Assembly: GCA_001275005.1 (NCBI GenBank) | Contig: JWZX01002882.1 | Coordinates: forward strand, 1-19,509 | Reading direction: 5' to 3' | Origin: Chrysochromulina tobinii | Taxonomy: Eukaryota; Haptophyta; Prymnesiales; Chrysochromulinaceae | Length of the DNA: 19,509 nucleotides | Part shown: positions 7,401-15,487 of the stretch, one piece after another | Layout of the letters: every line of letters starts with the position of its first letter | Position numbering within the stretch: position 1 is the first letter of the stretch | Notes under the pieces: generated by a model | Seen by the model: the letters and a program-made list of their open reading frames with translations, nothing else | What the model was told of the DNA's origin: nothing | The model's database searches: none | Program-made: the position numbers and the translations under genes

Positions 7401-9410
7401 GCGCTGACAGCGCTAGGCCGCGTGAGCGCTTACCTGCGCAGCACGACGCCCGACGCTTGCGAGCTTCTCACCTTCACGTCGGCGCTCGACGCAAACGCCG
7501 ACACAGAGGAGCTCGAGCTGCACGAGCTGCTCACGCCGCCGTCTGTGCACTACCTTCTCTCGCATCTGCACGCTACGCTCAAGCATGGGCTCGTGCAGCG
7601 GCGCGTCGGCCGCCCCGGCGCCGCCCCCTCCGCCGCTGCGGCCGCCGCCGCCAACAGCGGGCATGACCTTGCGTCTATGGAGCTCGCGCGGCTGTCGCCC
7701 GCGGCGCTGCTGCAGCGGCTGCTGCCCGCGCTGCTCACGCTGCGCCGGCACACGATCATGCTCTCCGAGACCATCCCGCAGGTGCTCGACGCGCCTGGCT
7801 GGGTCGTCGACCATCAGGCGGCCTTCGGAGGCGAAGAAGACAAGCAGGAGACCACCCGCTTCGTAGAGCCAGCGCTCCTGCTTGTGATGCAGGCGATGCG
7901 CCGGCTGCTGGAATCCTCGGGACAGCTCGCCGATGAGGCGTCGCAGGCGGCCATCAACCGAGTTCTAGGCCATTTCGACGACGACCCTGCAGCGCACGCC
8001 GCGCTGCACCAGCACCGCTCGCTCTCGCAGAGCGACAGCCCAGAGGACGCCGCCGTCGACGCCGCCGATGCCCACGACGGAGCTGCCGATGCCCAAGCCG
8101 CGGCTGCAGCATCGCGGTCGCCAGCGCGTGCGTGCTGCGTCACCTTCGACTTCTTTGCCAACCTGTTCTCGAACCTGCCCTCCATCACGCTGCAGTCGGA
8201 GGTGGTCGCGCTGTGCAAGGCGACACTCGAGCGTCTGGTCAAGCACTCGCGCCGCATCGGCGCTAAGGAGCTCGACGAGCGGCGCGAGCGCCTCGCCGAC
8301 CTTGCCTCGGCATGCCTGCAGCGCAACATGCCAGACGACCGCGAGCTCAGCTCGTGGTCCGCGAAGGCGCCGCCGCCGGTGCTCGTCAAGACGCTCTTCG
8401 AAGTCCAAGCAAGCTACTGCCGCTCGCCCTTCCAGCTGCTCCACAAGTGGACGGAGGACATCCTGCCCGCGCTGAGCGAGCCTGCAGTGGGCGAGGAGGA
8501 AGGCGAGATGTGCTCCGAGGAATGCCCACTCTTCACGCGCAAGTCGGCGCCACTCTTCATCGGCGCGCTGCTCGGCATGCTGCTCGAGGAAGCGAAGCGG
8601 CTACCCTGGCCCAAGGTCGGCCCGAGGAAGGGCAAGGGGGTGGCAAAGAAGGCGGCCGCCGTCGAGGACGCGGACGAGGACGAGCTGGCTGCCGCGGGGG
8701 AGCTCGACCAGGCGGGCGCCTCCTCGCTCATCGAGCGGCTGCATGAGCTCTTCTCGGCCTTTTGCCAGCTCGTGCATACGACGAAGATCGTCGACACCTC
8801 CACGCGCCGAAAGGACGGGACGAGCGCGCCCGCGGCCAAGACCCTCAACAAGAAGGTGATCACGGCAGCTTCGAAGTTTCTCGCGCTCGTCAACAAGCAC
8901 GCCGTGCCGCTGATGAGCGCTCACTTCACCTCGCTCCACCATGAGGTCTGCGCGGCGCTCAAGGCGCTACAGCCCGCCACGCGGCTGCTGCAGGTGCACT
9001 GCACGATGGTCAAGGAGCGGCAGCAGCTCGCGGCGCTGCAGCCGGCCACGCTGCTCAAGCGCGAGCTCGAGGCGCTCGTCTTCCAGGTCAAGGTGCTTCT
9101 GAAGGAGAACAATGTGGGGGAAGGGTTCTGGATGGGCAATCTGAAGCATAAGTCGCTCGTGGGCCACGAGATCTCCTCGCAGATGGCTCCAGAGGTTGCC
9201 GAGCCCAAGGAGCCCAAGGAGCCCAAGAATGGCAAGAAACGCAAGAAGAAGGAGCAGGAGCAGGCGGAGGAGGAGGCCCTCGACGACGCCGACGACGACG
9301 CCGATGGGGTACCGCTGGCGACGGTGCAGGAGCTCGACGACGAGGAGATCGAGGAGGAGGGCGAAGACGGCGAGGAAGAAGATGACGATGAATGCGAGTC
9401 GGAGGTCTGA
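4484..9410 (+). CDS. FANCD2: Fanconi anaemia group D2 protein (FANCD2), probably two exons
   Basis: Exon 1 is 4484-6358 and exon 2 is 6417-9410, giving 1622 aa (human is about 1450). FANCD2 pairs with FANCI and clamps DNA during interstrand crosslink repair. Matching blocks in order: SQFRWLETVVDG (about 154), PDLVVDGQHTAAVELLARLL (about 195), FTAPILESLASLHLDP, RTTDLPAIIRFLMHHLSAEN, LLTHAGSGAVREVDAALRVL, GVLDYLDGLSVSQARLAFEL, ITIRKQLTSTAPRYKSLGVL, IAVNVLPLLQKE, DWLRELVNAFC, and the C-terminal VKVLLKENNVGEGFWMGNLK (about 1515-1535), followed by the usual acidic tail. The human monoubiquitinated Lys561 (context QQIRKLF) aligns with Leu510 here (QARLAF, codon 6011-6013). A Lys/Ala/Gly/acidic low-complexity insert spans about residues 826-948. 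The reading frame is open above 4484 to a TTG only, so 4484 is the first in-frame ATG and precedes the conserved part. Confidence 0.94.
6359..6416 (+). other. Probable 58-nt GT-AG intron in FANCD2
   Basis: The FANCD2 homology changes frame between HELSLLV (frame ending 6445) and PVLERELIDMIIERI (next frame). Removing 6359-6416, which starts gtggcc and ends gcgag, joins codon-boundary CTC to GTG CCG. This gives SLLVPVLERELIDM, matching the spacing of the vertebrate protein to within two residues. Without splicing, either frame would end or carry a run of Arg/Ala shadow residues. A 19-nt GT-AG alternative (6359-6377) and a simple indel are less likely. Confidence 0.65.
7020..7385 (+). repeat. 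Low-complexity insert in FANCD2
   Basis: This is purine-rich coding sequence encoding alternating Lys/Ala/Gly tracts, a PPPKKKARR patch that looks like a nuclear localisation signal, a Glu/Asp-rich run and a Gly run. It sits in the linker where other FANCD2 proteins are disordered and variable. Confidence 0.75.
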
Positions 9411-10041
9411 GGCACACGCGTGGCCGCAGAATGAATGCCGGAGCAGACGGCGGCGGAACGTGGCATGGCCAGATGGCGAGATCGGAGATGAGTGGGGGGG
9501 TAAGGTGGTTTACTGGCTGTACACGCGACACTGAACAAGCGCTAGTAATCGCTGATGCGGCCGCGGCCCGCTGTGCCCGGCCGAAGTGCTGCGTGCGTAC
9601 ACGGGCCGGCGACGTAAAACGATAAACGTGTAACGTCGCGACCCGTTTGGGCTCATAATCACTATATAATTATTGAGCTCAAGCGCACTGTTAGGGGATA
9701 AATAAATAAAATAATAGCCGCGGCTGAGCGAGAACAAGGGAGGGGCGGGGCTTATCGCCCCGCACCAGAGACAGCAGTCGATTACACTGTGTTCGAGACT
9801 TTCGCCCCAGCACGCTCGTGAGTGGCTTCGTTCCATTTAAAGCAGACCCTCCGTGCACAGATCTCACGGACAAAACGTGCTTAACCGGTACGACCGGTAA
9901 AAAACCGGTAGAGCATGGATCGGATGACGTGAAGAAGTTTTTCGTCTTCTTCGTTTTGCGCGGCGCTCGACCACTCGTGAGCGAGGCGCCGAGAGGAATC
10001 GGGGCGGTGCAAGCGCGGCAGCCGCAGAACCAGGCTCGCCC
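9411..10041. other. Intergenic region with three ACCGGT sites and AT-rich patch
   Basis: This lies between the FANCD2 stop and the next gene. An AT-rich stretch (tatataattat and aataaataaaataat, 9663-9715) probably serves FANCD2 3'-end formation. Nearer the next start, ACCGGT occurs at 9884-9889, 9893-9898 and 9904-9909. A small hairpin gaagaag/cttcttc lies near 9930-9955. No gene was found in the roughly 630 bp. Confidence 0.5.
9884..9909. promoter_or_regulatory. Triple ACCGGT palindrome cluster upstream of the 10042 gene
   Basis: Three perfect copies of the 6-bp palindrome ACCGGT occur within 26 bp (starts 9, then 11 bp apart), about 135 bp upstream of ATG 10042. A cluster like this is compatible with a transcription-factor site array in the promoter of the downstream gene. 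No factor can be named. Confidence 0.35.
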
Positions 10042-11175
10042 ATGGTTGCCAAGGTCGAGAAGGCCACGTCGCCGCAAACGGTCCGCGTGGCTCTAGAGCT
10101 GGATGTTCCGCGCACCCGTCCCTCTTCAGCTGCATCTACACGTACAACGATGAGCCCTCAAAAACAGCTCAGGCCTCAGTCTGCGTCGCCCGCATTGACA
10201 CGGGTGCAGCAGCAGCGTAATCAAGTGCTCGGCTGGCGGGCGTACGTTGCCGATCCGCGGATCTTTAACGACGCTGCCATCGGCGCTAAAGCTCGCGCTG
10301 CCAACAGTGTCCCTGCACTGTGGCAGGCGTCACTGCGACGCGTTGATGTTCGGTCGATTCTGAAGAAGGAGAGCAACATAGCGCCGTATTCAGACTATGC
10401 CATGCTGGAGCCCAGGCCAATGGGCGTCGGCCAGCTGCGATGCCCGGCCGCTGGTGGTATCCTGCCGCCGTATGCTCTCCACAACACAACGTCGGCCACG
10501 AATGCAATGGTCATGGATGCAGCAGGATGCCGCCCGATGCAACGGCCGGCGTCAGCGCCACTTCCACACAAACATCCGCTCTGTGAGACAGACATCTTGG
10601 GCATGCCAATGCGCGAAAGATCAGAGGCTGCACGAGTCGTCTGGTCGATGGAACTCGGTGGCTGGGTGAAACCGCAAGCCTTGGCACAACACATTGCCCT
10701 GAAACAGTCTCGTTCGTCGCCTGGTTTTGGCGGACCACAAACCTTGCTTGCGAGTGGAGCGAGCAATTACGAGCGCAGAGCGCAGCTCTCGTCAAAAAAG
10801 TGGATGCACTGGGGTGGTGGAGAGTCGATTGATTCGGACGATCAAGTCGCCTCGCCAAGCAGCGGCGCAAACGTGGAGCGGTACGAGCTGATCAAGGGCG
10901 TGATCACAGTGGGTGGAGCGCCCGTGTGGCGCGCGGGCATCATTTTACGGCAGCCCGAACCAGGGTGTGAGCAGGCAGCGCCCGAGCACCTCGGCGCTGA
11001 CGTCCGAGCGCCGCAGCCGCTGGGAACCGTGCTCACCTTGCACAAGACGCACAACGAGCGTAATGCCCAACTGGCGCGCCGACGCCGAGATCTCGTTGCC
11101 CGACGTGTACAACAAGGGGGACACTCGCCGGTGCGAGGTGAGCACACGGTAATGCCTAAGACACGTGCAAACTAA
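10042..11175 (+). CDS. Unrecognised 377-aa protein with RPQSASP/RPASAP motifs
   Basis: This is an intact ORF from ATG 10042, in good context (gcccATGg), to TAA. It is basic and Ser/Pro/Arg-rich at the N-terminus, with RPQSASPA (about residue 48) and QRPASAPLP (about residue 170). The middle is mixed (GWRAYVADPRIFND, VVWSMELGGWVKPQALAQHI). A short structured-looking segment is YELIKGVITVGGAPVWRAGI, and the C-terminus is Arg-rich, ending RRRRDLVARRVQQ. There is no signal peptide, transmembrane segment or catalytic motif. RPxSAxP-type motifs are frequent in flagellar and microtubule-associated proteins of protists, so a cytoskeletal role is possible but weakly supported. Composition and length make a real gene likely; function is unknown. 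Confidence 0.6.
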   Translation: MVAKVEKATSPQTVRVALELDVPRTRPSSAASTRTTMSPQKQLRPQSASPALTRVQQQRNQVLGWRAYVADPRIFNDAAIGAKARAANSVPALWQASLRRVDVRSILKKESNIAPYSDYAMLEPRPMGVGQLRCPAAGGILPPYALHNTTSATNAMVMDAAGCRPMQRPASAPLPHKHPLCETDILGMPMRERSEAARVVWSMELGGWVKPQALAQHIALKQSRSSPGFGGPQTLLASGASNYERRAQLSSKKWMHWGGGESIDSDDQVASPSSGANVERYELIKGVITVGGAPVWRAGIILRQPEPGCEQAAPEHLGADVRAPQPLGTVLTLHKTHNERNAQLARRRRDLVARRVQQGGHSPVRGEHTVMPKTRAN

Positions 11176-11371
11176 GTGTGGATGGGGCACTGATTGTACA
11201 TCGGATGTAGTACATGCAGCTGAGCGGATAGGTGCAGCTCGCAGAGATGCTCTCAGTATGGGCCGCGCATCCCTTCCAGTAGTCAAGTCCACCTTTGCTG
11301 CCGGACACGGCGGCTCATCTTACAGAGCTCTGTATCACCATCGTCTCAGAGACCTGCTCGCCGTTCACCGC

Positions 11372-11824
11372 GTGCTGCCCGGCCTCATCGCTCATGAACA
11401 CGAGCACCGCCGACGTCCCCGCCGGCTGAACGTCGCTGAACGGCGTACTCAAGCGGGACTGGGCAAGGACTACGTGTACGCGCTCGTGCCCCTCCTCGTC
11501 GCGGCAGACGGCATGCACCACAGTGAAGCACATGGCGCTGGGTACCGTCGGGCTCGGCGTCGAGGATGCCTGGATGCGATGGTCCACCTGCTCAATCTCG
11601 TGTGGCCGAACATTTTCGAATCCCCCCCCACGTGATCAATGCGGTCATGGAAGCGATCGAGGGCATGCGCTGCTGCCTCGGGTAGACGCGCGTGCGGCAA
11701 CACGTGCTGCAAGGGCTCTTGATCCACCCCGCGCGCAAGGTGCGCGAGGTCTACTGGAAGGTCTGTAACAACCTGTACATAGGCGCCCAGCCCGCGCTCG
11801 TACCCTGCTACCCGCGCTGGCCTC
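11372..11824 (+). pseudogene. SF3B1: Decayed C-terminal fragment of splicing factor SF3B1
   Basis: Pieces of the SF3B1 C-terminus appear in order but in changing frames. LNV then NGVLK lie near 11427-11452, GLGKDYVYALVPLL at 11456-11497, and RQTACTTVKHMALGTVGLGV at 11502-11561. HLLNLVWPNIFES lies at 11585-11623, and HVINAVMEAIEGM at 11629-11667. After an in-frame TAG at 11683-11685 come [20 protein letters not shown] and [17 protein letters not shown], up to about 11824. About 8-12 residues are missing on either side of the KDYVY block. At least three frameshifts, two small deletions and a stop rule out a working protein. No introns interrupt the fragment, so it could be a retrocopy or a duplicated single exon. 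The final 15 or so residues of the family are absent. Confidence 0.85.
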
Positions 11825-12862
11825 GGGCGGTCGCAAGCTCGCTCTCGCGGGAGATTAAATGCAGCCTCTTCGGCGTGGGAACGTCCCTGACGCTGCACCA
11901 TGACGAACAACATCATCAATGCGACCAAGCGCACGCCATATATAGCGGAGCACCCGCTCGCTGGAATCTTTCTGGAATTCAATCTGGAATCTGGATACGC
12001 TCGCGGCACGCGCACGGGCTCGGGCCGTGCCGAGCGGGTCGCCGGACATGTCGACCGGACTTCGGCGAGGCCCGGGACCAGCCCGGGACGTGGGCGGCCG
12101 GGGTCGGGGCACCGGATCGGGGTTAGTTCGGGGTAGCCCGTCCGTGGCCCCCACTCCCCTGGGCGACGTAACCGAGTTAGCCGTTTTATTAGCTTAAGGA
12201 TTCGTCGTCCAGCTACACAACGCATCGCAGGCAATAAACGGCTCAACCGACAACCCGGGCAGAACCCGGGGCCATGCATGCACAATCGTCTCTCGACCCG
12301 CTCCGGACCCGATGTGTCAGGCCGAACACGAACGAGCGTGGAGCCGTGAACGATATATCATACGGAGGTTTACGACCGGTAGACTGACTGACGAAACACA
12401 CTGATTGCCTAATAAAGAAATTACGAAACTTAGTGAGGTCAGTGACGAAACTTTGACGAATTTTTTCGCGCACTTTCAGTGTCAGAGGAACGATCCGAAG
12501 AACAATATAGAACATCCAAGTACCAAGATCGGACGATACATTGCTGTAATTACTGATGACACACGGCATTGAGCGCGCCCGCCCCATAGGCAGAGCCCAG
12601 CCGCCGGCCTGCCCACGCGCGCAGCAACGCGAAGAGGCGCGCGCAGAGACGCCCGTAGGCCCGCAATCCACTTAGAGGAGACTCATCTCACAAACCTGCC
12701 TGTGAGTGTGACGCACGCGGAGCACCACACACAGCTCCGCTCAGTGCACCCCGCAATCGGCGCCGCTTTCGCCACGGTCCAACGCCACGAGCGGTGCACT
12801 GTGAACGGTGCGCTGTGAACCGCGCTCCTGCCCCCCCACCTGGCCTCCCCCTCACTGCACCC
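11825..12862. other. Gene-poor region with degenerate GC-rich and simple repeats
   Basis: I find no supportable gene. Around 11965-12000 tctggaat is repeated three times. From 12010 to 12140 there is a degenerate CCCGG/CGGGG-rich tract. Around 12380-12460 tgacgaaa-type words recur in AT-richer sequence, which looks non-genic. A 14-bp tandem pair, cggtgcactgtgaa and cggtgcgctgtgaa, lies at 12792-12819. Minus-strand frames here begin at non-ATG codons and show no domain. Confidence 0.5.
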
Positions 12863-15214
12863 TCACGCGCACGATGTGAAATAGGCCGCGTACGCAGCCC
12901 GCATCTTGCGCGAGACGCTGACGGCATCGGCGCTCGGCGTGAGCGGATACGCCTTCGTAGCTACTTGGAAGTCGTAAGCATGAGTCGCCTTGACGAGTTC
13001 GAACTTGGACTCGTTGAGTGGCTGGCCCTTAGCCGCATCCTCCATCGCCGCCGCCAGCACCTTGTCGACACGTGCAGCATAGTAGTCGGCGATGAGCCCC
13101 GACCAGTGCTTGGCAGCATAATCGATCGGGCCGTCAGGTACCTCTTTGGCTCCCTCGGGCGTCGGGTTCCACGAAGTGATCTGGCAGCGCGCGTTCCACT
13201 CGTAAAAGTGCGCACAGTCCTTGACGGGGGTTGGCACTCTTGCGGTAGGGGTGGACTGCGTGCAGTCCTGGTCTTCGGGCGCCGCGAGCGCACGTGCCAT
13301 ATTGATCCATGGGCCCAGCATGAAGGCAGTGTCCGTGCCAACCAGTTCGTCGAGGTCGTATAGCAAGGCGGCATAGGCGGCGCCCGTCTTGTTGAGGGCG
13401 GCCGCGTCGATGGCCGGCTGTTGGGTGAGCACTTCCGTGAAGTTTGCAGCCAGCGGAATCGAGAGCTGAGCGAGCACCTCTCGCCCGACATTGATCAGAT
13501 CGTAACGCAAGGGCTCCGACAACGAGTGCGTTGATTTGGCCACGTCCTCTGCGACGGCGAGCAAGCCTCCCCACGCACTCCACACAGCACACATTTTGGG
13601 CGTGGGCGTGTGGCGGTCGCTCTCGAACGACCACTTCGAATAGCCGTAGTCAGCTTTGCCAAAGTGTGAGACGCCCGTCTGGTCTTGCACCGAGGGCTCC
13701 TGCGCATAGACCGAGTCTACCAGCTCCCTCCATGCGGCCTCAAGAGCCATCGAGGGCGACGTGAGACGGTAGCGGCGGTAGGCGCGATCGATCATATGCT
13801 GACTGATGCTGGTGATCTCAAGCCCACCTCCAAAGTGACTGTCGATGATCAGCTCATAGAACGCCGCGTTCTGGTCGATGCCCTCCATCGTGAACCCCGA
13901 GCCAACAATGTTAGTGCTCGCGTGCGGCGCCATAGCAGCGCGGGGGAGTCTCGCGGCATAGCTCATGTTGCCTTTGAGGCCGTCAGTGCCGCCAAAGTTG
14001 TGAAGGGCACTCCACACAAAAGGTGCACCCCAGTACGCGGCGTCATTCCACTTGTGCCACTCGCCGTCGCCGTAGTCCATGTCGATGATCACAAACTTGC
14101 CGGGCGGCGCGGCGGTGATGAATCCGCGCAGTGCGCTTGCCTGCTCGGGGGTGTCTTGCCAGAACTCGACTGCGAAGCCCTGGAACGACCAGGTAGCCTC
14201 TGGATCCGTCCGATTGAGCCCTTGATAGGCAGACATGCCGCGACGGAGCCAGAGCGGGTCGGGTGTCGGAGGGTCCGCTGTAGCTGGCCGCCTGCCCAGC
14301 GGTCCGCGCACTAGCTTCTTGAGAGCGGTGGCTCCCTCATGTGCCCGCCACGGCGCGGTGCCGCCGTCAAAGTAGCCGTCGAGCTGGTACCAGTGGTCAG
14401 TGCCGAAGGAGCTGACGAGCTCGCCCATCCACTTGTCCGCGATCTCGCCAAAGTGCGGGTCGAGGGAGTCCATCCAACCAGTGTACCCTTCGCGCGTGAT
14501 GTTCGCGTCGTGCAGGATGTCCTTCAGTTGGATGGGCACATTGCCCTGAAATCCCGGGAGCTGGCCGACCATGCCCAACTCGCGTGAGCGTGCCACAATC
14601 TGCTTCTGCAGCGCATACTGCGCCTTCATGAACGAGCGTGGCAGCGGGCCGCCGATGCCCGCCCCGTACTCGTTCTGGCCACGCGACCACGTCAGGAACG
14701 CCGGCCCATTGAACCAGGCGCGCACGTCGGTGTCCGAGAGGCCGACAGATGTGAGCGCGCGGTAGGCGACCTCCTCCTGGCCCGTCATGGCGAGGTAGTT
14801 GTTGATGCCGGTCAATGCCATCCAGTCTAGCAGCTGCTCCCACTCCTTCCAGCCATACCAAACAAGACTGTAGCTGTGCGTGCACACATTCATGAAGTAG
14901 AGGTGGTCCACGAGGCGGCAGCGCGTGGCGTCGCCGCCGCTGCTGGCCATCGTCGGCCAGCGAGCGGGAACCTCGACTCCATTGTTGCCGCCCCCGCGCG
15001 TCCAACCGATGGTCATATTGCAGCGCTCGCGCAGGTAGAAGCCCAGACCGGAGGACAAGGTGGACGCATCCGATGCCGAGATGGCGATGCGCCCGTCGGC
15101 GGAGTCGGTGACCGAGAAACAGTGACCTGCCGTCGAGTGCGTCACAGACAGCTGAAAGTGCGACGACCCACCCGGCAGTAGGCGCTCGATGAGCGCAAGC
15201 ACCGCTGTCGCCAT
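12863..15214 (-). CDS. NAGLU: Alpha-N-acetylglucosaminidase, GH89 (NAGLU-like)
   Basis: The intact ORF has 783 aa and co-linear homology to the GH89 lysosomal enzyme that removes alpha-linked GlcNAc (heparan sulfate in animals). Landmarks: the small N-terminal domain, then FMNVCTHSYSLVWYGWKEWE (107-126), DWMALTGINNYLAMTGQEE, WFNGPAFLTWSR, GPLPRSFMKAQ, GFQGNVP, FGTDHWYQLDGYFDGG (270-285), LHNFGGTDGL (404-413), MEGIDQNAAFY (443-453), RYDLINVGREVL and FYEWNARCQITSW. Glu444 matches the second human catalytic Glu (PEGISQN). The first human catalytic Glu (DTFNEM) aligns without gaps to Asp283. The ORF starts where the mature human domain starts. A stop lies two codons upstream of the ATG and no signal peptide is present, so a signal-bearing exon may be missing, for example via an acceptor just after ATGGCGACAG. 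Its neighbour upstream on the same strand is a GT29 sialyltransferase. Confidence 0.92.
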   Translation of the reverse strand: MATAVLALIERLLPGGSSHFQLSVTHSTAGHCFSVTDSADGRIAISASDASTLSSGLGFYLRERCNMTIGWTRGGGNNGVEVPARWPTMASSGGDATRCRLVDHLYFMNVCTHSYSLVWYGWKEWEQLLDWMALTGINNYLAMTGQEEVAYRALTSVGLSDTDVRAWFNGPAFLTWSRGQNEYGAGIGGPLPRSFMKAQYALQKQIVARSRELGMVGQLPGFQGNVPIQLKDILHDANITREGYTGWMDSLDPHFGEIADKWMGELVSSFGTDHWYQLDGYFDGGTAPWRAHEGATALKKLVRGPLGRRPATADPPTPDPLWLRRGMSAYQGLNRTDPEATWSFQGFAVEFWQDTPEQASALRGFITAAPPGKFVIIDMDYGDGEWHKWNDAAYWGAPFVWSALHNFGGTDGLKGNMSYAARLPRAAMAPHASTNIVGSGFTMEGIDQNAAFYELIIDSHFGGGLEITSISQHMIDRAYRRYRLTSPSMALEAAWRELVDSVYAQEPSVQDQTGVSHFGKADYGYSKWSFESDRHTPTPKMCAVWSAWGGLLAVAEDVAKSTHSLSEPLRYDLINVGREVLAQLSIPLAANFTEVLTQQPAIDAAALNKTGAAYAALLYDLDELVGTDTAFMLGPWINMARALAAPEDQDCTQSTPTARVPTPVKDCAHFYEWNARCQITSWNPTPEGAKEVPDGPIDYAAKHWSGLIADYYAARVDKVLAAAMEDAAKGQPLNESKFELVKATHAYDFQVATKAYPLTPSADAVSVSRKMRAAYAAYFTSCA

Positions 15215-15487
15215 GTTTCAGCTGTCCTCCGACGCGACGGAGCCGCGGACGATCGAGCGCATCGAAACCAAGCTGTATTCCCGGTAGCCGAAAAGAGGTG
15301 TGAACAGACAGGCTAAATCTCTTCTAACGGGGGCTCTCTCATACCGCCACAGCTGCTCTCATACAGCCACAGCTGCTCTCACAAGATGGTGCTGCGAGGC
15401 CGGCTGCCGGTAGAGTGAGTACCGGGTACTCATGTACTCTGTCGGCTGTCCGCTCAGGACCTGCGGTCAGGCGCGCGCGCTCAGGCG
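15215..15487. other. Intergenic region between GT29 and NAGLU genes, with a 20-bp tandem repeat
   Basis: About 270 bp separate two same-strand genes. At 15337-15380 the unit tctcatacNgccacagctgc is repeated 2.2 times, each full unit containing a CAGCTG palindrome (E-box type). It lies about 125-165 bp upstream of the NAGLU ATG, so it may belong to that promoter. No signal-peptide exon for NAGLU was found by eye. Confidence 0.5.

Noticed and set aside
11608-11624. tRNA T-loop-like word ttcgaatcc
   Set aside because: It is part of the SF3B1 fragment encoding IFES; no acceptor stem, anticodon arm or matching 5' half is present.
12243-12671. Minus-strand ORF of 142 codons
   Set aside because: Starts at GTG, mixes AT-rich and GC-rich unrelated stretches, and shows no recognisable domain.
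13685-14314. Plus-strand ORF of 209 codons opposite NAGLU
   Set aside because: Antisense shadow of the conserved GH89 gene.
15240-15262. Short minus-strand ATG at about 15260 as a signal-peptide exon for NAGLU
   Set aside because: Its frame ends after 14 codons at the stop just before the NAGLU ATG, and the residues are not hydrophobic.
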